In this document: piece by piece, positions 41,329-52,479 of the stretch
Layout: every line of letters begins with the position of its first letter
Numbering within the stretch: position 1 is the first letter of the stretch
The notes under the pieces: generated by a model
Databases searched by the model: none
What the model was told of the DNA's origin: nothing
What the model saw: only the letters and a program-made list of their open reading frames with translations
From: Rhizophagus irregularis
Taxonomy: Eukaryota > Glomeromycota > Glomeromycetes > Glomerales > Glomeraceae
Assembly (NCBI RefSeq): GCF_026210795.1
Contig: NC_089437.1
Span: forward strand, 744,001 to 808,000
Direction of reading: 5' to 3'
DNA: 64,000 nt
Position numbers and translations under genes: made by a program

Positions 41329-41562
41329 TTATCCTTCTTCTTCCTCTATTCTTCCTTCTTCTTCTTCCATTCTTCCTTCTTCTTTCTCTATTCTTCCTTC
41401 TTCTCTCTCTATTCTTCCTTCTTCTTCCTCTATTCTTCCTTCTTCTTCCCCCTCTACACTTTCTTCTGATTCTTCCTCTTCCATTTCTTCTTCATAACGA
41501 GTACGTTTTGAAGTAAAAGTATTTTTATTTTTATTGTAATTGTGCCGTTTTCGTTTAACCAT
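41329..41562 (-). CDS. Glu-rich N-terminal frame of the deleted gypsy element
   Basis: A 77-codon frame opens MVKRKRHNYNKNKNTFTSKR and turns into an EEEGRIE repeat (six or so 8-residue units). It ends where the RT-tail frame begins, in a shifted frame. It looks like the basic start of a Gag or polyprotein fused by a large deletion to the RT thumb. The repeat gives the TTC/TCC-rich tract on the plus strand. Function unknown. Confidence 0.4.
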   Translation of the reverse strand: MVKRKRHNYNKNKNTFTSKRTRYEEEMEEEESEESVEGEEEGRIEEEEGRIEREEGRIEKEEGRMEEEEGRIEEEEG

Positions 41563-42079
41563 TTAATTGTTTGAACTTTTTTTTTTTGGTTGAGGGAGAA
41601 ATAGATATTACACGAACATAGCTGATCATTTATCAAAAAGTCATCAAGCCACAAATCATGAATAAATTAGGAATATTGGTATGGTATAGCTATTATTAGT
41701 TAACGCGTTAAATTGATCTTTAACAGACCGTTTCATTAAACTTAATAAAAAAAATATTTGTTTTTCGGTCTTTTAACAGACCATTTTGTTAAAAAAATAA
41801 ATTAAAAATTTTTTTCCAGTCTTTAATAGACTGTTTCATTAAATTTCGCCTCAAGAAAAATTGATTCAGAATCGGGAAAAGATCGACTCGAATCGAATGA
41901 TCAGTTTGATTATCTGATCTTTTTTTTAATTAATTTTTTTTTGATTTTATGATTTTTCGGTTTTTTCTTTTTTTTACTTGCTTTATATATTCTTATTTCT
42001 TTAGGAACGGTCTCTTCTTTTAGAATGGTGATGATCAGGAATAGAGGTAAACGGGGACGGAGCGGGAGTGTGCGGATGT

Positions 42080-42760
42080 GTTTATTAATTAAGAAACGTT
42101 CTAACGTTTCTTTTCTTTTTGTAGGATATACTATTAAGGGTTGACTTGACTTGTTTCGGTTTTTAATTATTAAAAAAATTATTTTTTTACAGAAATACTT
42201 TAGGAACCGTCGCGCGGACTTGAATACGTGAAAGAGTAAGTTAAGTATATGGTTTTCTTTTGTTATAGGAACGTCACTAACGTTCCTTTTTTTTTCTTTA
42301 GGTACTGGCATTCGGACTTGGAATTCTCTTGCGAAAGGGTAAGTTAAAAGGTGTGAGGGAAGGGAGGTTTGCTGTAGGAAGTAGGAATGTCACTGACATT
42401 CTTTTTTCTTTTTTTCTTTAGGAACTTGCATTCGGACTTGGAATTCTCTTGCGAAAGGGTAGGTTAAAGGGGGTGGAGAGGGTTTACTATAGTAATAATT
42501 GTTCGACGCGATCCATCAGAATTTTCTTCAGCAATTAATCCCCTTGAACCTTCAATTCTTTAAAGATTTTTGATGTTTAATATGTCCTGAAATTCTTCTC
42601 GTACGTGACTGTGGTCGTGTTTGTATTTGTGTTTGTTACTGGTGGAGTTGAAGAAACAAACAGTGACGTTAATGGGGCCGAATTAGTTTTTATTTTACTG
42701 GAACGTCACCAACGTTCCCTTTTTCTTTTTTTCTTTAGTAAATAGCATTGGACTTGAAAT
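42080..42760. repeat. Repeated hairpin units in the gypsy leader
   Basis: Four diverged units start with a small hairpin (ggaacgtcactaacgttcc or variants), continue with a T-rich tract ending ctttag, and then carry tgcattcggacttggaattc and tcttgcgaaagggtaagtt. Units lie near 42095, 42268, 42383 and 42700. The block between ctttag and gtaagt looks like a tiny exon between splice signals on the plus strand. Confidence 0.55.
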
Positions 42761-43034
42761 TCTTTTTATAAGTTTGTTAGTAAAGATCGGAAATGTTAGA
42801 TGTTTGATAAAATTATTATTGTTTTTTTAATAAAAAATTCTTTGTACGTAACATAAAATATTTAAAAAATAAATTACGTCAGTTACAAACGTCAGTATAA
42901 ATATATTACGTTACGTCAATACGCGATTCGGCATTTGCTGTAATATAATCCAAACTAACCGATTGAATTTTAAAATTGTAAAAATTTTGATTTTGGAATT
43001 TGGATAAGTGTGAATTTAACTATCTTTTTAAGTA

Positions 43035-43235
43035 ATTCAGTTATAAAACCTTTCGGTTTACCCGAAGTAACCGGGTTACCCAAAGTGACCTGAATTTAAC
43101 CCAAATACTTTCGGGTCAACAGGTCGGGTCGGGTCAGAACAGGTTACCCGACCTGAACCGACCCGAAAAAAAATATCGGTTCGGGTTAACCAGGTAACCT
43201 GACCCGACCCGACCCATGCGGAGCTCTACCTATAT
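43035..43235. repeat. One end of a hAT-like element (GGGTC-type repeats)
   Basis: The stretch is full of gggtc/gaccc repeats and ends gaccc-atgcggagctcta at 43235. That matches the terminus TAGAGCTCCGCACGGGT of the non-autonomous hAT at 55247-56382. The partner end was not found, so it is probably a truncated copy. Confidence 0.55.
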
Positions 43236-44324
43236 TCACTTTCCCATTGATGGTACCATTCCATCGTATACTCCAATTAAATTATTATAAATATTCATCC
43301 AGAATTCAAATTGAAATTCCGCTCTCTTATATATCATTTTTATCGCTTCTATTTTGATCTTCTAACCATCCTTTACTATATTGTCCTTTCCTATTACCTA
43401 TATTGAATGTATAATCTTTCTTTCATTATGAATATTCATTTAACAACTTATTTTTTTTTCTAAATCTTTTACTTATTCATAATATTCTTATGTTAATCTT
43501 TCAATCTTTAAATCCTCTTTTTTTTTGATTTTTACAAGTTTCTTCTGCTATTCTTATCTTTCATAACTTCATATATATATTTACTGCGCCATATTTCACC
43601 ATTAATTTTTGCTGCGCCCTAAAATTTCAAAAATTATTTTAAGTCCACAATCTTCTCAGACTGCGGAGGTTTTTACTGCGCATTCTAAAAATTTCAAAAA
43701 TTTTCCAAGTTTTTACTGCGCCTCAAAATTTTCTTTTATCATCGAAATTTATAATTTTCGCATTTCACGAACTTTAAAATTCTCATAACTTCTAAAGTTC
43801 GTGAATTTTTAGTTCTTTTTCATTATATATGTAATCTTTACATCCATATATTTAATATTACGCAAAATATCTTCTTTGTTCAATCTTGTACTAACTCTTA
43901 TTATAACCATTATGTCGACACACAACATATTATACTTTATGCGACACACGCATCTACACTTATGCGACACACACATTTATACTTATTTAACGGTGTTTCT
44001 TCTTATTTATTATCTTTTACAATTTAATAACCTATACTCGGCTTGCCTTTACCTTCACAATGAAGTATAGTAGTTTCGAGGTTTGCTATTCATTTTATCC
44101 CATAATACTTATCTTCTTTTCATTAGTTCAGTTGCGCATTTCCCTCAATGCTTTCAGTTCCATCTGAAGAAATTATACTCACAATGGTTTCTCTTTTTGC
44201 CTTGTGAATTCAGTTACGCATTCTCAAAATGCTTTCAGTAGGGAGATGTTCCACTCACGTCTGAGTCCAATTATTTCGATTCCCATCCGAAGAAGTTATA
44301 TTCACAGCCGGTGTTTTTGTAATA

Positions 44325-44412
44325 GGTTCCCACGTAACCCTTGTGTTTTAAATAGGTTCCCACGCAACCCTTGTGTTTTGGTAACAGGTTCCCACGTAAC
44401 CCTTGAGTTTAT
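44325..44412. repeat. Tandem repeat, about 30 bp, three copies
   Basis: The unit taggttcccacgtaaccctt plus gtgtttt occurs three times with small changes. It lies inside the gypsy leader and creates an apparent Cys/Asn/Pro repeat in an otherwise unsupported frame. Confidence 0.6.
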
Positions 44413-44961
44413 AGCTTACTCGTCAACTTTTCGTTACAACATTGTATCCCCAGGAACTTCTGGCATCTGCAAAATACAATGGTGCCCCTCCCAGAATACA
44501 ACATCTTACGAGGGCTTCCTTAATTTTTTTTTGGTTTTACAATTATTAGCGCGAAAACTTCAAAGACGACAACTTTTGTGACTTACTACAATACTTTCCG
44601 GATTTTCCTGTAATAAATCTATTATTTTGAAACGAGTTCATTATATTCCATCATATCACCGCATCCTTCTTTTTATAATTCCTAAGGTAGGTGTATAATA
44701 TCGCTATTTCGCCCGTTCCCATTTTAAGTTTTTCAGGTACTTACAACCTTTTTCCCCAATATTATATTTTAATTCTAATACCTCTTTTTCTGAGTTCAGA
44801 TTCTTCAGAATACCACGTCGGTACCATGATCGGAACGATCTTTCCCTTCGCGAGTGATCAATTCACTTAGTTGTTAACCGTTTCCTTCTTAATACCGCAT
44901 AGGTACTTGACTATATGAAGATAGTCAAAATGTCGACGTAAAGTCAACATTTCCTTTCTCA

Positions 44962-44976
44962 GAGCATGCACCAAAT
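44962..44976 (-). other. Primer-binding site of the gypsy element
   Basis: Directly after the 5' LTR on the minus strand the sequence is atttggtgcatgctctgag. The LTR element at 21752-24626 has tttggtgccttctgcc in the same place, so the two elements appear to use a related tRNA primer. Confidence 0.6.
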
Positions 44977-46487
44977 TGTCACCCCCGTCTGCCACCCAGC
45001 GGTAAACAAGCTTCCCTGCTTTAATGTATATTCGTTCTCCACGAAACATTAATATTCTTGCTTGGTTTAGTTTTATTACTACTTAACTTTCAAATTGCGA
45101 TAGCTCTCGCCATGATATTTCATCCATTATCTTCTTTCAAAATACGATAGTTCTCTTTACAAAAGTTTATATTTTATTCATTTCATAATTCTTGTTATGA
45201 CATTAAATTCACCATGAATTTGTCCAATTAAAATTAATTAAGCGAACATTACAATAAAGTTTAGGGCGAACCTATTACCTTTAAAATAACATTACGCTTT
45301 ACTGACAATTAATTAAACAAAATTACTTTTTCATCATAAGAAAATAGTAACAAAAACAATCGAAACAATTAATTTTCATATAAAGGGTATTTTATTTATT
45401 CTTCATAAAATTCACAATTAACTAATTTACTTAAAGTTTTACATCGTATCTAACGACTGTGGAATTCACCTCCCATTCCGCTCCTATTTAAACCAACTTT
45501 CTTATTCTTTCTTTTCTTACTTCTTATTTCTTTCTAATATTTTATATGTTATCTTTTATGCGCTATCTTATATGCTATTTTATATGTTATCTTTTCTAAT
45601 ATGTTATACTATTTTAATATGCTATCTTTTCTTTAAAATAATCTTTCGCATATTATGTCGTAAAGATATAATCCATCTTTTGTGGCTGTGCTATCTTTTC
45701 TTTAAAATAAAATAATCTTTCAAATATTATATCGTAAAGATCCATCTTTTGTGGCTGTGCTATCTTTTCTTTAAAATAAAATAATCTTTCAAATATTATA
45801 TCGTAAAGATCCATCTTTGTGGCTGTGCTATCTTTTCTTTAAAATAAAATAATCTCTCAAATATTATATCGTAAAGATCCATCTTTTGTGGCTGTGCTAT
45901 CTTTTCTACTGCGTCTCGTCCGCTATCCTTCTACTGCGGCTGCAGTTCATTAATATTTTACATGTTCCTATTTTTTTGTTCCTTTAATTCGCTATCCTTC
46001 CTTTTTATATGATTTATCATTTGTGGCTTATGATTACTCCTCCTAATTGTCACACGTCAAATGATCAAAAATAGGCAAAAAAAATGGCGCAAATCGCATA
46101 AACTATTCGCAAATTTGTATAAACTATTTACAAATAGTATAGGTTAATTCGTAAATTGCCAAAAACAGCCAAGAATAGCCAAGAATAGCCAAGAATAGCC
46201 ACTGCTTTTCGCGCCATTTTTTTTGCCGATTTTTAGCATTTCGACCTGTGTGTTCCTATTGTTGAACTTGATAAACTGGTTGCTAAGCCACATCGATCAA
46301 CTCCCTACTTGATCTATTGGTTCTCCGTTAATCATTTAATAAACATTACATCATGTAGATCATTTCTTCTCCTAAAAGTTTATCCTTTCCGATTAATTTC
46401 ATCCAATCATGTGACTTTCTATTGTTTGATCTTTTATTCCATATTATTCCTCCATATTATGCGATTACTTCAGTATCTATGGCTACA
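44977..46487 (-). repeat. LTR of the gypsy element (5' LTR in minus sense)
   Basis: 1,511 bp. Longer than its partner because of one extra copy of the 69-bp repeat (four against three) and the 200-bp MITE at 46051-46250. Otherwise nearly identical, with a few transitions. Confidence 0.85.
46051..46250. mobile_element. 200-bp MITE, copy 1, in the LTR, TSD TGT
   Basis: The ends CACACGTCAAATGATCAAAA and its imperfect inverse ttttagcatttcgacctgtg frame a 200-bp element. TGT is duplicated (46048-46050 and 46251-46253), and the partner LTR shows the empty site aattgttcc. The interior repeats agccaagaat three times. Confidence 0.85.
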
Positions 46488-46613
46488 CTGTTCCAAAAAT
46501 TCTGTGAAATATGAATATTAGAAGTTTGTGGTGTAAAATATCTATTTAAATTTCTAATTAGACGTGAAATATAATGTTGATCATTTTCTAATATTCTGAT
46601 CTTGTATGACATA
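46488..46613 (-). pseudogene. LINE ORF2 short segment
   Basis: The minus-strand frame reads MSYKIRILENDQHYISRLIR, then NLNRYFTPQTSNIHISQNFW. It bridges the endonuclease piece and the 36442-36919 piece once the MITE and the gypsy element are taken out. No stop is present. Confidence 0.75.
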
Positions 46614-46811
46614 CACACGTCAAATGATCAAAAATAGGCAAAAAAATGGCGCAAATCGCATAAACTATTCGCAAATTTGTATAAACTATTTACAAATAGT
46701 ATAGGTTAATTCGTAAATAGCCAAAAACAGCCAAGAATAGCCAAGAATAGCCAAGAATAACCACTGCTTTTCGCGCCATTTTTTTGCTGATTTTTAGCAT
46801 TTCGACCTGTG
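46614..46811. mobile_element. 198-bp MITE, copy 2, in LINE ORF2, TSD ATA
   Basis: Same element as at 46051-46250, with small differences. It is flanked by ATA (46611-46613 and 46812-46814). Removing it restores the ORF2 frame across Q-F-D | M-S-Y. Confidence 0.85.
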
Positions 46812-46814
46812 ATA

Positions 46815-48133
46815 TCAAATTGCAGATGATTATTTTTGATTATAGGGAAATTAATTGCGTTAATTGCTGATTGAATACTTTGTACTATATTTTCAAAAGT
46901 GATATTGATGTATTTTTGAGGATTATTTGATGTAGGATTTTTAGTGGAACGTAATAAGAAATTATCCCAAACAAAATTTTTGAAATCTCGCCATTGATCT
47001 TTCATAATTTTCTTATAATTATATCTCTCATTATGTGCTAAAGAATTTTTTCTATTTAATTCTATAGAATCTGGTGTATTATTGATAAAATTGATATTAG
47101 ATGGGTTAAAAAATTTATGGTTTAAAGCAACCAAAATTAACCTATGATCGGTATGTATAGGGGCATCTATTATAGAAGCACAAATTGTATGAGAAATAAG
47201 GTTAGGTGAAACAAAGATTATATCTATATATGACGTATGATTTGAAGTGTTTTTAAAAGTATAAGAAGGTGTATCATTATAAATTTTAACGATATCTTTA
47301 TAAGTATGTTGTTGTAAAATTGTTAAAAATTTTTTGTGATAAAACGCTAACGTCACATCACCATTATTATTGTTTTCTATATCATTTGTCATTAACGTCG
47401 TATTGGGTTTATGAGGATTAATATTAAAATCTCCCATGATAATATTTTTTTTGAATTGATTTTTTGAATCCAAATGTGTTTTAATATACATATTAATGGA
47501 TTTTAGTGTTTCAGTATTATTTTTTGATGACGTTATCAGAGGTAAATAAATTCCTAAGACATGTAATTGTTCGTGTCTTCTAAAGAAAAAGGTAATGTGT
47601 ATAAGACGACCAGGGATATGTTCAATTTTTTGAATACGTTGGTATAATAATGAAGATAAGATAACTGAAACACCACTTGCTGATTGTGTAGGTGAAGGAT
47701 TATGAATAATATAGAAAATTATATTATCGTTGTTTTGTACATATTTGAACGGTGTTGCTTTAAGGCGTGTTGTAGGAATATTTTTAGGGTCTTTCAGATG
47801 AGTTTCAGTTAAAAGTAAACAATGAATATTTGAATCAATTATATATGTAATCAAATCATGTTTTTTGTTTATTTCAAAACCTCCTTGTAGGTTTAAAGTC
47901 GCAAAGTTGATCGAAGAAGATGTATTAAAATTTGAATATTCCAGAAAATCCCCTTTAAACCCTAGCTTCATATAATTTCTTTTTTTGGTTGTTTTATCAT
48001 TGTTATTATAATTTTTTTTTTGATTTTTTTGATTTTTTTGGTTTTTTGAATTATTAAGTGAAGAAGAAATAGAAGAAAAATTATTGATCGGGTTTAGAGG
48101 CCGATCGGTATCAAATAAATTTGTGTCCATCAT
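46815..48133 (-). pseudogene. LINE ORF2 endonuclease domain
   Basis: The minus-strand frame starts MMDTNLFDTDRPLNP and, after an Asn/Lys-rich stretch, carries an exonuclease-endonuclease-phosphatase domain: NFATLNLQGG, CLLLTETHLKDP, IIMGDFNINPH, SYIDIIFVSPNL and HTDHRLILVAL. These are the metal-binding and catalytic blocks (N, E, GDFN, D, DH) of LINE endonucleases, which nick the target DNA to prime reverse transcription. The domain itself has no stop; the frame is cut off by the 198-bp MITE. It follows ORF1 with a gap of 56 bp. Confidence 0.85.
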
Positions 48134-48189
48134 TAGTCCACCCTGATAGTTTGAGAGATATAACTCGTTATGTGGTAGATTATAATCTA

Positions 48190-48958
48190 CTATTGTTGCC
48201 TGTGGCCTAAGCCAAGCATATTACCAAATTTGTTACTGATGGAAGAAGTGATAGTGGGATAACCTCCTGTAGGTCTTGAAGGAGTATAGTCTGTGTCTGG
48301 GAATACGTTATGAGTTTCAACTGTACTAGATGATTCATATCCGCTTTGTGAATCATTATATTCTTTTTGAAGATGTTCTTCAGTGACGAATTCATCATGA
48401 GGAGGATAACTGTAGTTGTTTGATCCATACGTGTAGTTGTTATCGTTAAATTGTGAGAAAAATCCATTCTGTTCCATGGTTTCGAGGAAGGATACTATTT
48501 TTGGCACACCACTAATTGTAGCGGCTTGTTTTACCATATTCTCATTGATCGTTGTTAAATGTTGATTGAGTTTTTCCATGTTGATTGCATGTCGTTTTTC
48601 TTGTTCCTTTAAAAATGTAATATCCTCTTTATGTTGTTTATCTGTAATTTTTAAGCCCATTACCTCTGAGTTGAGATCTTTAATAATTGTTTCCAAATGG
48701 GCAATTCTATTAAGCAGTTCATCGTTGTTGGAGTTGTCTGATGCCCTTTGTTTACCTTTGATTGTGGGTTTGGTGGCGTTAGCGTTATGTGGATTAACAT
48801 CCCAGTTGTTCATGTCGTTATCTGGTATGATTGTGGAATGAGATGCGAGACCACGATTATGGCATTTATCACAAGGAATAGTAGTAGAATTATGAGGTGT
48901 TTTATTTTAGTAACCATGGTTAGGTAATGGTCTTGTAATATGGTGACCGTTTAGATTA
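48190..48958 (-). pseudogene. LINE ORF1 C-terminal part
   Basis: It continues ORF1 beyond the hAT insertion. A segment with a Cys/His group (IPCDKCHNRGLASHS) lies upstream of an in-frame TAA (one step from CAA), then an open 207-codon stretch (MNNWDVNPHNANATKPTIKG). That stretch contains a coiled coil (LLNRIAHLETIIKDLNSEVM, then KQHKEDITFLKEQEKRHAIN) and a Ser/Thr/Pro/Tyr-rich end. The coiled coil probably multimerises the ORF1 RNA-binding protein. Confidence 0.65.
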
Positions 48959-49395
48959 GGACGGTTTAGAGTTTGGAACCGGTTGCACCAACCGGTTTAA
49001 AATTCAGTTCCAACCGATTTTTTGACAATTCGGTTTGACCCGATTCATATTCCAAAATCCGGTTTGCGTTTAAAGCGGGTGCAACCGGATGTCCAAACCG
49101 GTTTGATATTAATAAAAGTTTATGCTCAATTTTAAATTTAACTCCGATCAATTTTATAAAATAGAATGTTAGATAGTAAATTTTTATATGTATATAATTA
49201 AATAAAATTTATAAAAAATAATAATAAAAAAAAATTATAAATAAATAATTGTATTATTTTTTTTGTAAAATATAATACTTTTTCCGGCACAATAAATTTT
49301 TTAAGTGCTGATCATTTTGCGTAACGTATTTTTATTAATCAATATCGTTTATTAAGCTAAATTTATATACAAAAACCAAAATTACAGCTATTGAA

Positions 49396-52067
49396 CTAAT
49401 CTAATGGAGGAAAAATATCAAAAATATCACTATTTCTCTTTAAGAACAGCATTTTGTCTACTAAATCTGGAGACAATCGAGTTCGCCTAGCTGAAATGTG
49501 GTTGCCTGCGTCCGAAAATAGTCTCTCACTTGGCACGGATGCTGCAGGAATGGATAAATACTTTCTTGCAATTTGAGCTAAAACTGGTAAAATAACTTCA
49601 TTAACTGACCACCACTTTAATGGATCATCCTTCAATCTGATTTGTTTTTGTTGCAAATAAAGTACAACTTCATCATCATCTCTTACATTTGTTTCCTTAC
49701 CTTTTAATGCTTTGAAAATATCATCATCATCATCTGAAGAACTAGTAATAATGCTATTAATACTATCTCTAGGTGAAATGTCCTTTTTTGCATCATTATA
49801 TAATACTTGAACTAATTCTTTAGCTTCATCTTTATCATTGCCATTGCACCAATCAAAGTTTTTAAAACGAGGATCCAGAAATGTTGCAACAAGCATAATA
49901 TTAGATGGCACCGGCCAAAGTTCATCCAAAGATAAGTAAATGGCTGCACGAACTTTTTGTAATAAGCCTTCTGTATTTACTGGTTGCAAGTATTCTACAA
50001 TATTTATATCATCCAAATTTGGTTCAACTGGATGAGATGTGGATGCTCCACCCCTTCTACGACCTCGACCTCGACCTCGACCTCGATTTTGTGTATTTCC
50101 ACGTCTTTGATAATGAAATTGACGATGTGAATACTGCCAATGTTGTCTTGTCCCACCCCTATAAAAAAAGAAAATTCAGAATTTGTCCTGAAAAGTATGG
50201 AAAATGTCCAGAAATTTTTCATGCGTCTGGAAAACATTCGGAAACGGTCACGTTTTGGAACACTTTCCGGACGCACAAATTCCAGACATTTTCTTGACAC
50301 TCCAGAATTTGTCCAGAATTTGTCCAGAATCGAGCGTCCGGAAAATGTTCCAAAACATGACCGTTTCCGAATGTTTTCTGGACGCACGAAAAATTTCCGG
50401 ACATTTTCCATACTTTTCAGGACAAATTCTGAATTTTCTTTTTTTATAGGGCACCTGATGGAATATATTCATCATCACTAACCATTTCAGAATCCTCTTC
50501 TTCACCATTAGAACCATAAACTAAATTAAGATACATTTCCAAGGTTTCATTTTCTTCATTAGGTGCAAAGTTATTTTTGAGTATATATATATATGGAACA
50601 ACAAGGCTTAATGTTGAATATTTTGCACCACTAATTTTGCGTGTTATAGTTTCAAAAGGTTCCAAAGTAATGACCATTTGTTGGAGAAATCTATTGTAAA
50701 AGTATAAACATTAATAAAAATTTAAATTTGTATAGAAAAGATAAACAAACTGAAAATTTATATTTTTTCATCTGGGGTTAAACATAATCGCTCCAATTTT
50801 TCACCTTCTTTTTGTGATGCTCGGTCAGATTTTGAAAGTAAATCTGTAGATACACTTCTCATAAAATTATGCAACTCAAGAACTCGCTTCCATGCTAAAT
50901 AAGTTGAATTCCACCGAGTTTTGACATCTGTCAAAACTTCTAGTGGATTCACATATTCATTTTCAGATGAATTTGTTTGAGGATTCTGTTGTGCTGCATG
51001 AAGTCTTTCTGCTTGTTTAGGTAAGCGAAAAAAGGTCTGTAAACTTTTTATATGACGATGAAATGCTTTACATTGCTTCAAACCTTCCATTACTGAAAGT
51101 TGCAAAGTATGTGCAACACAAGATTGGTGTTGAATTTGTTCAAGATAGTTTTCTCTTAATAAACGAACAGCTTTTACCATATTCATGCCATTGTCAGTGG
51201 CTATTGTAAAAGCTGTTGTAGTTAAATCCCAATTTTCTAATATTTGAAACAATTCGTCACAAATAACCTCACCAGTATGAGGATAAGAAAGGTGATTGCA
51301 TGACAATAAAGCTTCTTGGAATTCAAAATCTGAAGTTAACCATGTTGCAGTTACACAAATATAGCTATGCCGGGATTTGGATGTCCAAAGATCAGTTGTT
51401 AAATGTACTGCTACTGCTGTGTTTCTTAACAAGGACTGAAGTTGCTCTTTACTCCAAGTGTATGCTGAATAAAGCACATTTTTAATAGAATTATCACAAG
51501 GGATTTTATAACCCGGCTCACATGTCAATAAAAGATCTTGAAATGCTTGGTTTTGTAGAATGTATAAAGGTTGGACATTCTTGACAATAAAAGTAGTAAC
51601 TTTTCTGGTAATTAGTTCTTGTCGTTTAGAAGAACATGGTGATGAATTAAGATTTGTGGGTTCAACACATGGCTGTAAGATAATTAATATAATCCATAAG
51701 TTTTTTTGTATATATCATATGATTTAATTATAAATTAAAATACCTCTTCACTTTCATCCAGGTATTCCAAATAATTATCCTTCGTTATTCCATGTTTATC
51801 CCTTAAATGGTTTATTAGGTTAGTTGTATTCCCACCTTTCCGGCTATAGCTATAAACTTGTTTATTTGTATTTACATAATTTAATTCACAAATTTTACAA
51901 TAAGCAAATTCTCCTGCTATACGAAAAAAAAATAATGTATGGCTGCGGTTTTTTCGGGTTGATACAGTTTGGCGTTGATTTTGTGCGATTGTGTCACCAT
52001 CAGATATTGTGGAATTGGTGTCATCAATTGTTTCAGAATCAGAAAATGTAGATGGCGAGCTTGACAT
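49396..52067 (-). pseudogene. hAT transposase, two introns, disrupted by a MITE
   Basis: Exon 1 (52067-51745) encodes a BED zinc finger (FAYCKICELNYVN, NTTNLINHLRDKHG). A GT-AG intron (51744-51673) joins in frame to exon 2 (51672-50758) with the catalytic core: HLTTDLWTSKSRHSY, FTIATDNGMNMVKAV and HQSCVAHTLQLSVMEG. A second intron is likely before FLQQMVITLEPFETIT (50690 region), but the expected donor reads AT instead of GT. The third exon is split by the 295-bp MITE. It ends with the dimerisation region (KYLSIPAASVPSERLFSDAG, then ISARRTRLSPDLVDKMLFLK). The catalytic residues are recognisable, but the MITE and donor change make it non-functional. Confidence 0.8.
50157..50451. mobile_element. 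295-bp MITE, copy B, TSD CAC
   Basis: Same length and ends as the copy at 1034-1328 (CCCTATAAAAAAAGAAAATTC), flanked by CAC at 50154-50156 and 50452-50454. It interrupts the last exon of the hAT transposase. Confidence 0.9.
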
Positions 52068-52479
52068 TTTTTTAAACTATTAATAGTAAAAAAAAAATGT
52101 TTAAGTTTTTAGGATGCAAATTGATATAGTAGTTAAAATACCGTGTGAATTTATTTTCATGAATTATTTTCATGAGAACGAACTATTTAATTATGATGTA
52201 GTTTGTTGCGAAATAATTAGTAGCAACCTGTTCCAAATCTGATTCAAATGTAGATCGCAGTATAATTTCATAAGTTAATTAAATAAAATCAGAATGTGAT
52301 TGACTTTGTATTTATTTACCATAATTATCATGATATAATTATCACAATAAATATAAACCGGGTGCACAAATCGGTTTTAACCGATTTTGTAAAAACCGGT
52401 TTGAAAAGGGTCAAACCGGTTGCACCCGTTTTAAATTCGGTTTTTGAAAATACAACCGGTTCCAAACTCTAGGACGGTT

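Larger units (their letters stand above)
41563..44961 (-). other. Long leader region of the gypsy element
   Basis: About 3.4 kb between the 5' LTR (minus sense) and the first frame, without a supported gene. It contains hairpin repeats (42080-42760), one end of a hAT-like element (43035-43235), a tract repeating tttttactgcgc (43590-43740) and a short tandem repeat (44325-44412). Scattered frames are short and without domains. Confidence 0.5.
36920..46487 (-). mobile_element. Ty3/gypsy element with nucleotide-kinase cargo, deleted
   Basis: Two LTRs (36920-38159, 1,240 bp; 44977-46487, 1,511 bp with inserts) flank a minus-strand interior. The 4-bp duplication is CCGT (36916-36919) and CTGT (46488-46491), with one mismatch. 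The order RNase H, kinase domain, small ORF, integrase marks the Ty3/gypsy type. Gag, protease and most of RT are missing. A short Glu-rich frame is joined directly to the RT tail, so this copy is not autonomous. The primer-binding site (atttggtgcatgctctgag on the minus strand) and polypurine tract are in place. Confidence 0.9.
48967..52471 (-). mobile_element. hAT transposon with decayed transposase
   Basis: 3,505 bp with 19-bp perfect ends TAGAGTTTGGAACCGGTTG and an 8-bp duplication GGACGGTT (48959-48966 and 52472-52479). Both ends carry repeated aaccggtt motifs. It sits in LINE ORF1. The transposase region is broken by the MITE at 50157-50451. Confidence 0.95.

Noticed and set aside
41910-42311. 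Lys-rich minus-strand frame of 133 codons in the gypsy leader
   Set aside because: It crosses the hairpin repeat units and has no domain; probably by chance.
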